Below are positions 10,687-22,880 of a stretch of 64,000 nt of DNA, piece by piece (the first letter of the stretch is position 1; each line of letters opens with the position of its first letter). Both the position numbers and the translations under genes were made by a program. The notes beneath the pieces were generated by a model. The model was not told the DNA's origin, searched no databases, and was given only the letters and a program-made list of their open reading frames with translations. The stretch covers positions 124,001 to 188,000 of the forward strand of contig NZ_AWFZ01000017.1 in assembly GCF_000463155.2 (NCBI RefSeq). The letters are read 5' to 3'. The DNA is from Siccibacter turicensis LMG 23730 (lineage in GTDB: Bacteria > Pseudomonadota > Gammaproteobacteria > Enterobacterales > Enterobacteriaceae).

Positions 10687-11230
10687 AGTCCACTCCACTG
10701 ATCGACTTTCTTCCCTGGCCAGCAACGCACTGACCTTGCCATTAACACCGCGTCGCGCATACTTCCATCGCGACGGCATATCTCTAAATAATTTCTGAAA
10801 CCGCTAACGGCCTGCGGTTAAGCAGGCTGAACAGAGTGAATGAAAATGGCGGCACTACAGTAATGAACTGACACTTCACGCTGTTTAGCTGACGCTAAAT
10901 ACAGGCAGCGCTAATAATCAATTTCATTATATATTGCGGCTCAACAATCAGCCCTGTGAATACCCAAAGGTGAATAACTGCGGAATGCGGTAAAACGCGT
11001 CATTACATAAAGGAAGAGTATTAAAGCATTATACCCATCCAAATAACATATAGTTTAATTCTTATTTTTTCCTGAATACGGAATAATAAAAAAGAGCATT
11101 TACAACGCCTTTGCTGGCCTCGAAGCCGGATTTTTAGATATCGCTTTATTTGCACTTTTATCCAGAAGATTCCCCTGAACTGCACGCCGCCGTTACCGCC
11201 GGGAATGTAGCGCGCCGGTTAAAACAAGGG
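10687..11230. other. AT-rich leuO–leu control region
   Basis: About 540 bases between the leuO start and the leu promoter hold no gene. The stretch 10900–11110 is markedly AT-rich with runs of A and T, unlike the surrounding genes. In E. coli and Salmonella the equivalent region carries AT-rich silencing elements bound by H-NS and relieved by LeuO; the same role is inferred here from position and composition only. Confidence 0.5.
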
Positions 11231-11259
11231 TTGACACACCCGGCGCTATCAAGTACCTC
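11231..11259 (+). promoter_or_regulatory. Promoter of the leu operon
   Basis: A perfect -35 TTGACA (11231–11236) lies 17 bp from TACCTC (11254–11259), in the same position relative to the leader peptide as the E. coli leu promoter, which also has a perfect -35 and a weak -10. Confidence 0.65.
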
Positions 11260-11295
11260 TAAAGGTATATTCACGAATTCATTGAGGTTTGATTC

Positions 11296-11373
11296 ATGTT
11301 CATTACCGTTCGCCTACTCGGTCTACTACTAAACGCCTTCACTGCGCGCGGTAGACTGTTGGGCGACAATTAA
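11296..11373 (+). CDS. leuL: leu operon leader peptide LeuL
   Basis: A 25-codon reading frame (ATG 11296, stop 11373) preceded by a TGAGG ribosome-binding sequence. Seven of its 25 residues are leucine, with two clusters: CTA CTC, then three consecutive CTA codons after one glycine, and CTG TTG near the end. CTA is a rare leucine codon, so ribosome stalling when charged leucyl-tRNA is scarce would prevent formation of the terminator at 11401. The E. coli leader is 28 residues with four consecutive leucines; this version is diverged but has the same design. Confidence 0.88.
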   Translation: MFITVRLLGLLLNAFTARGRLLGDN

Positions 11374-11400
11374 CACTGAGTCGAATCAACAGATCAAAAA

Positions 11401-11427
11401 ACCCGCGCCGCTGCGCGGGTTTTTTTA
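11401..11427 (+). terminator. Leucine attenuator terminator
   Basis: The stem ACCCGCGC/GCGCGGGT (11401–11420) is followed by seven T. It lies between the leader peptide and leuA, as expected for transcription attenuation controlled by leucyl-tRNA supply. Confidence 0.88.
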
Positions 11428-11470
11428 TGCCCGCTGCCCGGCGCGAAGTAAACGACAAGGACCCACACTT

Positions 11471-14133
<2,663 letters not shown>

Positions 14134-14135
14134 TC

Positions 14136-15536
14136 ATGGCTAAGACGCTGTATCAAAAATTGTTTGATGCCCACGTGGTGTATGAAGCGCAAAATGAAAC
14201 GCCGCTGCTTTATATCGATCGCCACCTGGTGCATGAGGTGACCTCACCTCAGGCGTTTGATGGCCTGCGCGCGCACAATCGACCGGTGCGCCAGCCGCAA
14301 AAAACCTTCGCCACGATGGACCATAACGTCTCTACCCAGACGAAAGACATCAACGCCTCCGGCGAGATGGCGCGCATTCAGATGCAGGAACTGATTAAGA
14401 ACTGCAACGAATTCGGCGTCGAGCTGTATGACCTGAACCACCCTTATCAGGGTATCGTCCACGTGATGGGCCCGGAACAGGGCATCACCCTGCCCGGCAT
14501 GACCATCGTCTGCGGCGACTCCCACACCGCGACCCACGGCGCGTTTGGCGCGCTGGCCTTCGGTATCGGCACCTCCGAAGTGGAGCACGTGCTGGCCACC
14601 CAGACCCTGAAGCAGGGCCGGGCGAAAACCATGAAGATTGAGGTCACCGGCGTGGCGGCCCCTGGCATCACGGCAAAAGATATCGTGCTGGCGATCATCG
14701 GGAAAACCGGCAGCGCTGGCGGCACCGGGCACGTGGTCGAGTTCTGCGGTGACGCGATTCGCGCACTGAGCATGGAAGGCCGCATGACGCTGTGCAACAT
14801 GGCGATTGAGATGGGTGCCAAAGCGGGCCTGGTAGCACCGGATGAGATCACCTTTAACTATGTCAAAGGCCGTCTGCACGCCCCGAAAGGCGATGATTTC
14901 GACGAGGCGGTAGCCTACTGGAAAACCCTGCAAACCGACGAGGGCGCGCAGTTTGACAGCGTGGTAACGTTGCGGGCCGAAGACATCGCCCCGCAGGTTA
15001 CCTGGGGCACCAATCCGGGTCAGGTGATCTCGGTGACCGACGCGATTCCCGATCCGGCGTCCTTCGCCGATCCGGTGGAGCGCGCCAGCGCCGAGAAAGC
15101 GCTGGCCTACATGGGGCTGACGCCGGGCGTGCCGTTGACCGATGTCGCTATCGACAAAGTGTTTATTGGCTCCTGCACCAACTCACGTATTGAAGATTTA
15201 CGCGCCGCCGCCGACGTCGCCCGCGGACGCAAAGTCGCGCCGGGGGTACAGGCGCTGGTAGTACCGGGTTCCGGTCCGGTCAAAGCGCAGGCCGAAGCCG
15301 AAGGGCTGGATAAGATCTTTATCGACGCTGGCTTTGAGTGGCGCCTGCCGGGCTGCTCCATGTGTCTGGCGATGAACAACGATCGCCTGAACCCCGGCGA
15401 GCGCTGCGCCTCCACCAGCAACCGCAACTTTGAAGGCCGTCAGGGCCGCGGGGGCCGCACCCATCTGGTCAGCCCGGCAATGGCCGCCGCCGCCGCCATC
15501 AGCGGGCACTTCGCCGACATTCGTGGTCTGAAATAA
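14136..15536 (+). CDS. leuC: Isopropylmalate isomerase, large subunit LeuC
   Basis: Aconitase-family subunit carrying the [4Fe-4S] cluster; with LeuD it converts 2-isopropylmalate to 3-isopropylmalate. It has 466 residues. Cluster ligands are the cysteine in GSCTNSR and the pair in [10 protein letters not shown], and the active-site region contains CGDSHT at the expected position. Its stop is 10 bases before leuD, with a ribosome-binding AAGGAA between them. Confidence 0.97.
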   Translation: MAKTLYQKLFDAHVVYEAQNETPLLYIDRHLVHEVTSPQAFDGLRAHNRPVRQPQKTFATMDHNVSTQTKDINASGEMARIQMQELIKNCNEFGVELYDLNHPYQGIVHVMGPEQGITLPGMTIVCGDSHTATHGAFGALAFGIGTSEVEHVLATQTLKQGRAKTMKIEVTGVAAPGITAKDIVLAIIGKTGSAGGTGHVVEFCGDAIRALSMEGRMTLCNMAIEMGAKAGLVAPDEITFNYVKGRLHAPKGDDFDEAVAYWKTLQTDEGAQFDSVVTLRAEDIAPQVTWGTNPGQVISVTDAIPDPASFADPVERASAEKALAYMGLTPGVPLTDVAIDKVFIGSCTNSRIEDLRAAADVARGRKVAPGVQALVVPGSGPVKAQAEAEGLDKIFIDAGFEWRLPGCSMCLAMNNDRLNPGERCASTSNRNFEGRQGRGGRTHLVSPAMAAAAAISGHFADIRGLK

Positions 15537-15546
15537 GGAACCTACC

Positions 15547-16152
15547 ATGGCAGAAAAATTTACTCAGCATACCGGCCTGGTTGTCCCGCTGGACGCCGCG
15601 AACGTGGATACCGACGCGATTATCCCGAAACAGTTTTTGCAGAAGGTCACCCGCACCGGTTTTGGCGCGCACCTGTTTAACGACTGGCGTTTTCTGGATG
15701 ACAAAGGGGAGCAGCCGAATCCGGAATTCGTGCTTAACTTCCCGGTGTATCAGGGTGCGTCTATCTTGCTGGCACGTGAGAACTTTGGCTGCGGATCGTC
15801 GCGCGAGCACGCCCCCTGGGCGCTGACCGACTATGGCTTTAAGGTGATTATTGCCCCGAGCTTCGCCGATATTTTCTACGGCAACAGCTTTAACAATCAG
15901 CTGCTGCCGGTCACGCTCAGCGACGCGGAAGTTGACGAGATGTTCACCCTGGTTAACGCGAATCCGGGTATCCGTTTCGAAGTGGATCTGGAAGCGGAAG
16001 TGGTGAAGGCCGGCGACAAAACCTACCGATTCAGTATTGACGCCTTCCGCCGTCACTGCATGCTCAACGGCCTCGACAGTATTGGCCTGACGCTGCAGCA
16101 CGACGATGCCATCAGCGCGTACGAGCAGAAGCAGCCTGCGTTTATGGGCTAA
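15547..16152 (+). CDS. leuD: Isopropylmalate isomerase, small subunit LeuD
   Basis: Swivelling-domain subunit that completes the active site of LeuC. The 201-residue product has the family motifs [26 protein letters not shown] (substrate binding) and [17 protein letters not shown]. Last gene of leuLABCD. Its stop codon lies directly next to the hairpin that terminates the convergent setA transcript. Confidence 0.97.
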   Translation: MAEKFTQHTGLVVPLDAANVDTDAIIPKQFLQKVTRTGFGAHLFNDWRFLDDKGEQPNPEFVLNFPVYQGASILLARENFGCGSSREHAPWALTDYGFKVIIAPSFADIFYGNSFNNQLLPVTLSDAEVDEMFTLVNANPGIRFEVDLEAEVVKAGDKTYRFSIDAFRRHCMLNGLDSIGLTLQHDDAISAYEQKQPAFMG

Positions 16153-16181
16153 AAAGCGCAGTGGCCCGCGCGGGCCACTGC
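16151..16181 (-). terminator. Terminator of setA, convergent with leuD
   Basis: A perfect 12-bp inverted repeat, GCAGTGGCCCGC/GCGGGCCACTGC (16158–16181), has a run of five T only on the minus strand (16151–16155), so it is a good terminator for setA. Toward leuD the hairpin lacks a clear T run, so any plus-strand effect would be weaker. Confidence 0.75.
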
Positions 16182-16214
16182 AAACACATTTACGCCCTCA
16201 ACGCGCCTTCAAAA

Positions 16215-17393
16215 TCACACATCCTTCACCCGCGTGGTGATGAACAGCGTTATCAAAGACAACCCGGCAATCGCCCAGTACACCGCGTAGTGACCAAAGC
16301 TTTCCGCCAGCGCCCCCTGCATTACGCCTGCCAGAATCACGCCGGTAGAAATACTGTTGGTAAATAGCGTGGTGGCCGACCCGGCACGACCCGGCATCAA
16401 ATCCTGAAACCACAGCATGCCGATTCCGGCGATAATGCCGATAAACACCGCGTTGAACAGCTGAAGCAACAGCAGAGCCTCCCGGGTGTGAAACAGAATC
16501 AGCCCCGCATAAAACAGCACCCCGGCAGCCACTGCGGTGACCATCATTCGGCGTTTGCCGATGCGCTTAACGTAGTAGCCGGCAAGCAGCATCGCCGGGA
16601 TCTCAAGCCCTGCCGCGGTGCCCATCAGGATACCGGCGAGCTTATCAGGCAGCCCCAGATCGGCACTGATCCACAGCGGCATATCGATGATGTACATGGT
16701 GTTGCAGGTCCACATCAGGGTGGAGGCGATAAACAGCAGCCTCACGTTGCGATCTTTCCAGCCGCTGACCTCGGTCAATGGCATATCAGCTGGCTGCGGA
16801 ATACGCTCCACCGCCGGCAGAGAGAAGGCGATCACCGCAAGGCTGGTGGCAAAAATCCCGGCGGCGATAAGAAACATGGTGGTGAAGCCGTAGTTCAGCG
16901 CCAGCATAAAGGCCAGCGGCGGCCCGATAACCCAGGCCAGCGAAAGCTGGGCGCGCATGACCGAGCTGAACATCACCACTTCCCGGGCGGAGCGATCGGC
17001 ATATTCACGCGCCAGGGCGAACAGCTGCGGCATGGCGGTATTGGCCACCGAGGCCAGCAGCACTCCGCAGGTCAGCAGCGTCAGGTAGTGGCGGTTAAAG
17101 GCAAACAGCAGCGCATTGCCTACTGCCATCAGGCAGCAAAACATAATAAGCTTGCGACGATCGCCCTGGCGATCCGAACGGCGCGCCAGCCACAGGCTGA
17201 CCCCGATGCCGGCAATGGCGTTGACCGTATAGAACAGACCGACCCAGAAGGGGCGTACTTCCACCTCACGGCTCAAAAACAGGCTTAACGTGGGAGCCTG
17301 GAGCGCACCGGCCACGCCCATCATGAAAGAAACCACCATGAACGCGAGATAAACCCCGTTCAGACGGCGACCTGTCGTTAATAACCACAGCAT
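16215..17393 (-). CDS. setA: Sugar efflux transporter SetA
   Basis: Major-facilitator-family exporter of glucose analogues, lactose and other sugars. The ATG at 17393 gives 392 residues, the same as E. coli SetA; a longer upstream frame overlaps the SgrS terminator and is rejected. Twelve hydrophobic segments are apparent, including the conserved SFMMGVAGALQAPTLSLF in helix 1 and the cytoplasmic KRIGKRRMM motif. It lies 48 bases downstream of the sgrS terminator on the same strand, so it probably belongs to the glucose-phosphate stress response through readthrough from sgrS. Confidence 0.95.
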   Translation of the reverse strand: MLWLLTTGRRLNGVYLAFMVVSFMMGVAGALQAPTLSLFLSREVEVRPFWVGLFYTVNAIAGIGVSLWLARRSDRQGDRRKLIMFCCLMAVGNALLFAFNRHYLTLLTCGVLLASVANTAMPQLFALAREYADRSAREVVMFSSVMRAQLSLAWVIGPPLAFMLALNYGFTTMFLIAAGIFATSLAVIAFSLPAVERIPQPADMPLTEVSGWKDRNVRLLFIASTLMWTCNTMYIIDMPLWISADLGLPDKLAGILMGTAAGLEIPAMLLAGYYVKRIGKRRMMVTAVAAGVLFYAGLILFHTREALLLLQLFNAVFIGIIAGIGMLWFQDLMPGRAGSATTLFTNSISTGVILAGVMQGALAESFGHYAVYWAIAGLSLITLFITTRVKDV

Positions 17394-17440
17394 CGGAGAT
17401 CCCTGGAAAAAGAGTGGAATAAAGGGGTGCAGCATAAACG

Positions 17441-17696
17441 AAAAAAGCCAGCAGTAGCACACTGCTGGCGGGTGTTTATTCACACCAATACTCAGTCACA
17501 CATGACGATTGCTGTCAGGGTCAACGGGCCGGCGGGCAGTAACCTCCCACTGCAGCAGTTCATTCAGCATCCCCACGCGCTGTGCTGCACTCAGGCGTGC
17601 CAGCCATGACGGCAACACGTGCTGGGTGGCGGTAAAATACGCCAGCCAGAATGACTTTGCAGATGACCCGTTCATCGACACCTCCTCGCTTTCATC
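17441..17696 (-). ncRNA. sgrS: Small RNA SgrS (glucose-phosphate stress), with embedded sgrT
   Basis: Hfq-dependent regulatory RNA that blocks ptsG translation and destabilises its mRNA when sugar phosphates accumulate. The signature pairing sequence GTGTGACTGAGTATTGGTG is present on the minus strand at about 17480–17500, followed by the 3' terminator hairpin GCCAGCAG/CTGCTGGC (17447–17469) and six T. The 5' end is placed near 17696 by analogy with the GATGAA start of the E. coli RNA; that end is an estimate. The predicted RNA is about 256 nt against 227 in E. coli. It is divergent from sgrR, its activator. Confidence 0.88.
17496..17675 (-). CDS. sgrT: SgrT peptide, inhibitor of glucose uptake, extended form
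   Basis: SgrT is the small protein encoded within SgrS; it inhibits the PtsG glucose transporter. The ATG at 17675 is preceded by a strong AGGAGGT site seven bases upstream and gives 59 residues. The core FWLAYFTAT…LPSWLARLS…QWE corresponds to the E. coli peptide (43 residues, FYQHYFTAT…QWD). The extra C-terminal part (VTARRPVDPDSNRHV) carries the reading frame to a TGA that lies inside the GTGTGACTGAG pairing sequence of SgrS. An in-frame GTG six bases earlier is a poorer start because it sits within the ribosome-binding sequence. Confidence 0.82.
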   Translation of the reverse strand: MNGSSAKSFWLAYFTATQHVLPSWLARLSAAQRVGMLNELLQWEVTARRPVDPDSNRHV

Positions 17697-17764
17697 GCCG
17701 GTAAGTATTGACGTAATATGGGGATAATTAAATTGATGAATTTTGCATCAGGAGTTCCCCTTTT

Positions 17765-19423
17765 ATGTCCTCCACTCGCCTGCAACAACAATTTATCCGC
17801 CTCTGGCAGTGCTGCGACGGGCAGCCCCAGCACACCACGCTCAGCGAGCTGGCCGCCCGGCTGAACTGTTCGCGCCGCCACATGCGCAATCTGCTCAACG
17901 CGATGCAGGCTGAGGGATGGCTCAGCTGGCAGGCCGAAGCGGGACGTGGAAAACGCTCGGCACTCACCTTTATCTATACCGGCCTGGCGCTACAGCAGCA
18001 GCGCGCCGACGATCTGCTGGAGCAGGATAAACTCGACCAGCTGTTGCAGATCGTCGGCGACAAAGCCGCGGTGCGCCGCATGGTAGTGTCCCATCTGGGC
18101 CGCAGCTTTCGCCAGGGGCGCCACATTTTGCGCGTGCTCTACTACCGCCCGCTGCAGAACCTGCTGCCCGGCAGCGCCCTGCGCCGCTCGGAGACCCACA
18201 TCGTGCGGCAGATCTTCAGCGGCCTGACCCTGATAAACGAGGAAAACGGGGAAATCGAAGCGGATATTGCCCACCACTGGCAGCAGCTTACCCCGCTTCA
18301 CTGGCGCTTCTTTTTGCGACCCGGGGTGCATTTTCATCACGGCCGCGAACTGACCATGCAGGACGTCATCGCCTCGCTGGAGCGCATCCGTTCGCTGGCG
18401 CTCTATGCCCATATCGCGCAGATCCACTCCCCCACGGCCTGGACGCTGGACATCCACCTGACCCAGCCCGACAAATGGCTGCCCTGGCTGATGGGCAGCG
18501 TGGCGGCCATGATCCTGCCGCAGGAGTGGGACACCATGCCGAATTACGCCAGTCGTCCGGTGGGAACCGGCCCCTACGCCGTGGTACGCAATAACAGCAA
18601 CCAGCTGAAGATCCACGCCTTTGACGACTACTTCGGCTACCGGGCGCTGATCGATGAAGTGAATTTCTGGGTATTGCCGGACATCAGCGAAGAGGTAAGC
18701 AGCGGCGTGCATCTGGAAGGCGCAGCGGAGGATGAAACCGCCGTCGAAAGCCGTCTTGAGGAGGGATGCTACTACCTGCTGTTTGATGCCCGCTCCCACT
18801 GCGGCGCCAGTGACGCGGTGCGCCGCTGGGTAAGCCAGGTGCTCTCTCCGGTCAATCTTATCTGGCACGCCAGTACCCACAACCAGCGCTACTGGTTCCC
18901 CGCCTATGGCCTGCTGCCACGCTGGCACCATGCGCCGCGCATGGCAGATCATCCGCGCCCGGCCGGACTGGAGCGCCTCACCCTGACCTTCTACCGCGAT
19001 CACGTCGAGCACCGGGTGATTGCCCAGGTGATGGAAACCCTGCTGGCGCAGCATGGCGTGCACCTGACAATCAACGAAGTCAGCTACGAAGCCTGGCATC
19101 AGGGCGACGAGGTGAGCGATATCTGGCTTAACAGCGCCAATTTCACCCTGCCGCTGCCGTTCTCGCTGTTCGCCCATCTGTATGAGATGCCGCTGATGCA
19201 CCAGTGCATTTCCCTCGACTGGGAGCAGGACGCGCAGCGCTGGCGCGCCGGTGAACTGGATCTGCCCCAGTGGTGTCAGCAGCGCATTGAGCGGCTCGAT
19301 ATTTTTCCGCTGATCCATCACTGGCTCACCATCCAGGGACAGCGCAGCATGCGCGGGGTGCGCATGAACACGCTGGGCTGGTTCGACTTTAAATCGGCGT
19401 GGTTTGCCCCACCGGAGCCCTGA
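17765..19423 (+). CDS. sgrR: Transcriptional regulator SgrR
   Basis: Activator of sgrS during glucose-phosphate stress. The 552-residue product (551 in E. coli) has an N-terminal winged-helix domain of about 110 residues containing [16 protein letters not shown], and a large C-terminal domain of the periplasmic solute-binding type (SBP_bac_5) from about residue 160 that is thought to sense a small metabolite. It is transcribed divergently from sgrS across a 68-base promoter region. In E. coli it also regulates the downstream thiBPQ genes in part. Confidence 0.95.
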   Translation: MSSTRLQQQFIRLWQCCDGQPQHTTLSELAARLNCSRRHMRNLLNAMQAEGWLSWQAEAGRGKRSALTFIYTGLALQQQRADDLLEQDKLDQLLQIVGDKAAVRRMVVSHLGRSFRQGRHILRVLYYRPLQNLLPGSALRRSETHIVRQIFSGLTLINEENGEIEADIAHHWQQLTPLHWRFFLRPGVHFHHGRELTMQDVIASLERIRSLALYAHIAQIHSPTAWTLDIHLTQPDKWLPWLMGSVAAMILPQEWDTMPNYASRPVGTGPYAVVRNNSNQLKIHAFDDYFGYRALIDEVNFWVLPDISEEVSSGVHLEGAAEDETAVESRLEEGCYYLLFDARSHCGASDAVRRWVSQVLSPVNLIWHASTHNQRYWFPAYGLLPRWHHAPRMADHPRPAGLERLTLTFYRDHVEHRVIAQVMETLLAQHGVHLTINEVSYEAWHQGDEVSDIWLNSANFTLPLPFSLFAHLYEMPLMHQCISLDWEQDAQRWRAGELDLPQWCQQRIERLDIFPLIHHWLTIQGQRSMRGVRMNTLGWFDFKSAWFAPPEP

Positions 19424-19497
19424 GCCGCCGACGCCCGCTGCGAATAATGCAGCGAGCGCTTTCATTAATTAACCAAATCATTACAATGCAAGTCGTT

Positions 19498-19595
19498 CTC
19501 AACGGGGTGCCCTGTCAACCGACTGGCGCTGAGATAATACCCGTCGAACCTGATCCGGATAACGCCGGCGAAGGGATTTGAGGCTACCGCTCAAA
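19498..19595 (+). promoter_or_regulatory. TPP riboswitch (THI element) controlling thiBPQ
   Basis: The conserved thiamine-pyrophosphate aptamer is clear: GGGGTGCC (19504–19511), GCTGAGATAATACCCGTCGA and ACCTGATC…GGATAA, closing with AGGGATTTGAG. P1 pairs CTCAA (19498–19502) with TTGAG (19578–19582). An alternative hairpin TTTGAG/CTCAAA (19577–19595) competes with P1. Further down CTTTGC (19599–19604) can pair with GCAAAG (19621–19626), covering the GTG start of thiB, so control at translation initiation is likely. Confidence 0.93.
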
Positions 19596-19625
19596 ATCCT
19601 TTGCCCCCTGAATAAAAGGTGCAAA

Positions 19626-20609
19626 GTGCTCAAAAAACTGATTCCTCTCCTGGCGCTGCTTGCCGCGCCCGTCTTCGCTAAACCGGTCCTGACCGTCTAC
19701 ACCTACGACTCGTTCGCCGCCGACTGGGGCCCCGGGCCTGCGGTTAAAAAAGCCTTTGAAGCCGACTGCGGCTGCGAGCTGAAGCTGGTGGCGCTTGAGG
19801 ACGGCGTGTCGCTGCTCAACCGCCTGCGCATGGAAGGCAAAAACAGCAAGGCAGACGTGGTGCTGGGGCTGGATAACAACCTGCTGGAAGCGGCAACGAA
19901 AACCGGTCTGTTCGCGAAGAGCGGCATTCCCGCCGACGCGGTCAAGGTACCCGGCGGCTGGAAAAACGACGTTTTCGTTCCGTTCGACTACGGCTGGTTC
20001 GCCTTTGTCTATGACAAGAATAAACTCAAAAATCCGCCGAAAAGCCTGAAAGAGCTGGTGGAGAGCGATGAGAAGTGGCGCGTGATCTATCAGGACCCGC
20101 GCACCAGTACGCCGGGCCTGGGCCTGCTGCTGTGGATGCAAAAGGTCTACGGCGACAATGCGCCGCAGGCCTGGCAGAAGCTGGCGGCGAAAACCGTTAC
20201 CGTGACCAAGGGCTGGAGCGAGGCCTATGGCCTGTTCCTGAAAGGGGAGAGTGACCTGGTGCTGAGCTATACCACCTCCCCGGCGTACCACATCATCGAA
20301 GAGAAGAAAGCGAACTACGCCGCCGCCAGCTTCAGCGAAGGCCACTATTTGCAGGTGGAGGTCGCCGGGCGTCTGGCGGGCAGCAAACAGCCGGAGCTGG
20401 CCGATAAGTTCCTGAAATTTATGCTCACCCCGGCCTTCCAGAGTGCCATCCCCACCGGCAACTGGATGTACCCGGTGAGCGACGTGACGCTGCCAGAGGG
20501 TTTCTCTGCCCTGCCTAAGCCGCAGACCACGCTGGAGTACAGCGCCGCCGAGGTTGCCGCGCAGCGCGCCGGCTGGATCAGTGAATGGCAACGCGCCGTC
20601 AGCCGCTGA
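19626..20609 (+). CDS. thiB: Thiamine ABC transporter, periplasmic binding protein ThiB
   Basis: Binds thiamine, thiamine phosphate and TPP in the periplasm and delivers them to ThiPQ (also called tbpA). The GTG at 19626 gives 327 residues with a typical signal peptide (VLKKLIPLLALLAAPVFA, cleavage near residue 18), the E. coli length; a longer frame overlaps the riboswitch and is rejected. The mature protein begins KPVLTVYTYDSFAADWGPGP, typical for this iron/thiamine-type binding protein. Its 3' end overlaps thiP by 25 bases. Confidence 0.95.
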   Translation: MLKKLIPLLALLAAPVFAKPVLTVYTYDSFAADWGPGPAVKKAFEADCGCELKLVALEDGVSLLNRLRMEGKNSKADVVLGLDNNLLEAATKTGLFAKSGIPADAVKVPGGWKNDVFVPFDYGWFAFVYDKNKLKNPPKSLKELVESDEKWRVIYQDPRTSTPGLGLLLWMQKVYGDNAPQAWQKLAAKTVTVTKGWSEAYGLFLKGESDLVLSYTTSPAYHIIEEKKANYAAASFSEGHYLQVEVAGRLAGSKQPELADKFLKFMLTPAFQSAIPTGNWMYPVSDVTLPEGFSALPKPQTTLEYSAAEVAAQRAGWISEWQRAVSR

Positions 20610-22195
20610 TCCCCGGCTGGCTGTGGCCTGGCCTGTGCGCCGCCACGCTGCTGGTGGCGGTTGCCCTGGCGGCGTTCGCGGCGCTGTGGTTCAACGCCCC
20701 GCCCGGCGACGCGCGCGCCCTGCTGCACGACAGCTACCTGTGGCACGTGGTGCGCTTCTCCTTCTGGCAGGCGTTTCTCTCCGCCCTGCTTTCCGTGGTG
20801 CCGGCGATCTTTCTCGCCCGGGCGCTTTACCGCCGCCGCTTCCCCGGCCGCGAGACGCTGCTGCGCCTGTGCGCCATGACGCTGGTGCTACCGGTGCTGG
20901 TGGCGGTGTTCGGCATCCTGAGCGTCTATGGTCGCCAGGGCTGGCTGGCGTCGCTCTGCGCGTGGATCGGCATCGAGTGGCGTTTCTCGCCCTACGGCCT
21001 GCAGGGCATTCTGCTGGCGCACGTCTTTTTTAATTTACCAATGGCGACGCGCCTGCTGCTGCTCGCCCTCGAGCAGATCCCCGGCGAGCAGCGTCAGATC
21101 GCCGCCCAGCTCAATATGCGCGGCTGGCACTTCTTTCGCTACGTGGAGTGGCCGTGGCTGCGTCGCCAGATTGCTCCGGTAGCGGCGCTGATTTTCATGC
21201 TTTGCTTCGCCAGCTTCGCCACCGTGCTGTCGCTGGGCGGAGGGCCGCAGGCCACCACCATTGAACTGGCTATCTTCCAGGCGCTCAGCTTTGATTACGA
21301 CCCGGCCCGCGCCGCGCTGCTGGCGCTGCTGCAGATGGTCTGCTGCCTGGGGCTGGTGATGCTCAGCCAGCGGCTCAGCAAGGCGATCCCGGTGGGCAGC
21401 AATGCGGTATCGGGCTGGCGCGATCCGCAGGACAGCCTGCGCAGCCGGGCCGTCGATGCCCTGCTGATTGGCCTGGCGCTGCTATTGCTGCTGCCTCCGC
21501 TGCTGGCGGTTATCGTCGATGGGCTGAACCGCAGCATGGGCCATGTGCTGGCCGATCCGGTGCTGTGGGAGGTGCTGGTCACCTCGCTGCGCATTGCCCT
21601 CGGCGCCGGGCTTCTGTGCGTCATCCTCACCGTGATGCTGCTGTGGAGCTCACGCGAGCTGCGCCTGCGCCAGCGGGCAACCGCAGGCCAACTGCTGGAG
21701 CTGAGCGGGATGCTGATCCTGGCGATGCCGGGCATCGTGCTGGCCACCGGTTTCTTCCTGCTGCTCAATGCCTCGGTGGGCCTGCCCCAGCAGGCCGACG
21801 CCATCGTCATCTTCACCAATGCGCTGATGGCGGTGCCCTATGCGATGAAGGTGCTGGATCACCCGATGCGCGACGTTGCGGCTCGCTACGGCCTGCTCTG
21901 CCAGTCGCTTAATATGCAGGGCGTCAACCGGCTACGCTGGATTGAATGGCGCGCCCTGCGAAGGCCACTCGGTCAGGCGCTGGCCTTTGCCTGCGTACTC
22001 TCCATCGGCGATTTCGGGGTGGTGGCGCTGTTCGGCAACGCCGATTTCCGCACCCTGCCCTACTATCTCTACCAGCAAATCGGCTCCTACCGCAGCGAGG
22101 ACGGCGCGGTCACCGCCCTGCTGCTGCTGCTGCTCTGTTTCCTGCTGTTTACCGTGATTGAAAAACTACCGGGGCGCCATGCTGACTCTCACTGA
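20585..22195 (+). CDS. thiP: Thiamine ABC transporter, permease ThiP
   Basis: Inner-membrane permease of the thiamine importer. The 536-residue protein is a fused double permease: two copies of the binding-protein-dependent transport domain, each with about six hydrophobic segments and an EAA-type loop (around [17 protein letters not shown] and [17 protein letters not shown]). The ATG overlaps the end of thiB by 25 bases and the stop overlaps the start of thiQ by 17, so the three genes are translationally coupled. Confidence 0.95.
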   Translation: MATRRQPLIPGWLWPGLCAATLLVAVALAAFAALWFNAPPGDARALLHDSYLWHVVRFSFWQAFLSALLSVVPAIFLARALYRRRFPGRETLLRLCAMTLVLPVLVAVFGILSVYGRQGWLASLCAWIGIEWRFSPYGLQGILLAHVFFNLPMATRLLLLALEQIPGEQRQIAAQLNMRGWHFFRYVEWPWLRRQIAPVAALIFMLCFASFATVLSLGGGPQATTIELAIFQALSFDYDPARAALLALLQMVCCLGLVMLSQRLSKAIPVGSNAVSGWRDPQDSLRSRAVDALLIGLALLLLLPPLLAVIVDGLNRSMGHVLADPVLWEVLVTSLRIALGAGLLCVILTVMLLWSSRELRLRQRATAGQLLELSGMLILAMPGIVLATGFFLLLNASVGLPQQADAIVIFTNALMAVPYAMKVLDHPMRDVAARYGLLCQSLNMQGVNRLRWIEWRALRRPLGQALAFACVLSIGDFGVVALFGNADFRTLPYYLYQQIGSYRSEDGAVTALLLLLLCFLLFTVIEKLPGRHADSH

Positions 22196-22880
22196 TGTAA
22201 CCTGGCTTTACCAGCATCTGCCGCTGCGCTTTAACCTCAGGATGAACGCCGGCGAACGGGTGGCGGTACTTGGCCCGAGCGGAGCCGGGAAAAGCACCCT
22301 GCTGAGCCTGGTGGCGGGTTTTCTTGAACCGGCCTCCGGGCACATTACGCTTAACGGCGTGGATCACACCCATACCCCGCCAGCCCAGCGCCCGGTGTCG
22401 ATGCTGTTTCAGGAGAACAACCTGTTCACCCACCTGACGGTGCGGCAGAACATCGGCCTGGGCCTGCATCCGGGGCTGAAGCTGAACGCCGCGCAGCGCG
22501 ACAGCCTGATGACTATCGCCCGACAGATGGCCATTGAACCACTGCTCGACAGGCTGCCTGGCGAGCTGTCAGGCGGTCAGCGGCAGCGCGTGGCGCTGGC
22601 CCGCTGTCTGGTGCGCGACCAGCCGGTGTTGCTGCTGGATGAACCCTTTTCGGCGCTCGATCCGGCGCTGCGTCAGGAGATGCTGACCCTGCTGGAGACG
22701 CTGTGCGACAGCCGTCGCCTGACGCTGCTGATGGTGTCGCACAGCATTGAAGACGCGGTGCGCATTGCGCCCCGCAGCATCGTGGTGGTGGATGGACGCA
22801 TCGCCTGGGATGGCGACACGGGCGCGCTGGTGCGCGGGGAAACCAGCGCCTCATCGCTGCTGGGGATCGCGCCTCAGTGA
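22179..22880 (+). CDS. thiQ: Thiamine ABC transporter, ATPase ThiQ
   Basis: ATP-binding subunit of the thiamine importer. The start at 22179 ([12 protein letters not shown]) gives 233 residues, close to the usual 232. Walker [10 protein letters not shown] lies near residues 32–40, the signature [15 protein letters not shown] near 128–142, and Walker [13 protein letters not shown] follows. The stop overlaps the stop of convergent yabI within the shared sequence TCAGTGA. Confidence 0.95.
   Translation: MLTLTDVTWLYQHLPLRFNLRMNAGERVAVLGPSGAGKSTLLSLVAGFLEPASGHITLNGVDHTHTPPAQRPVSMLFQENNLFTHLTVRQNIGLGLHPGLKLNAAQRDSLMTIARQMAIEPLLDRLPGELSGGQRQRVALARCLVRDQPVLLLDEPFSALDPALRQEMLTLLETLCDSRRLTLLMVSHSIEDAVRIAPRSIVVVDGRIAWDGDTGALVRGETSASSLLGIAPQ

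Noticed and set aside
17990-19465. 491-codon open frame antisense to sgrR
   Set aside because: Covers a recognised full-length SgrR on the other strand and has no ribosome-binding site or domain.
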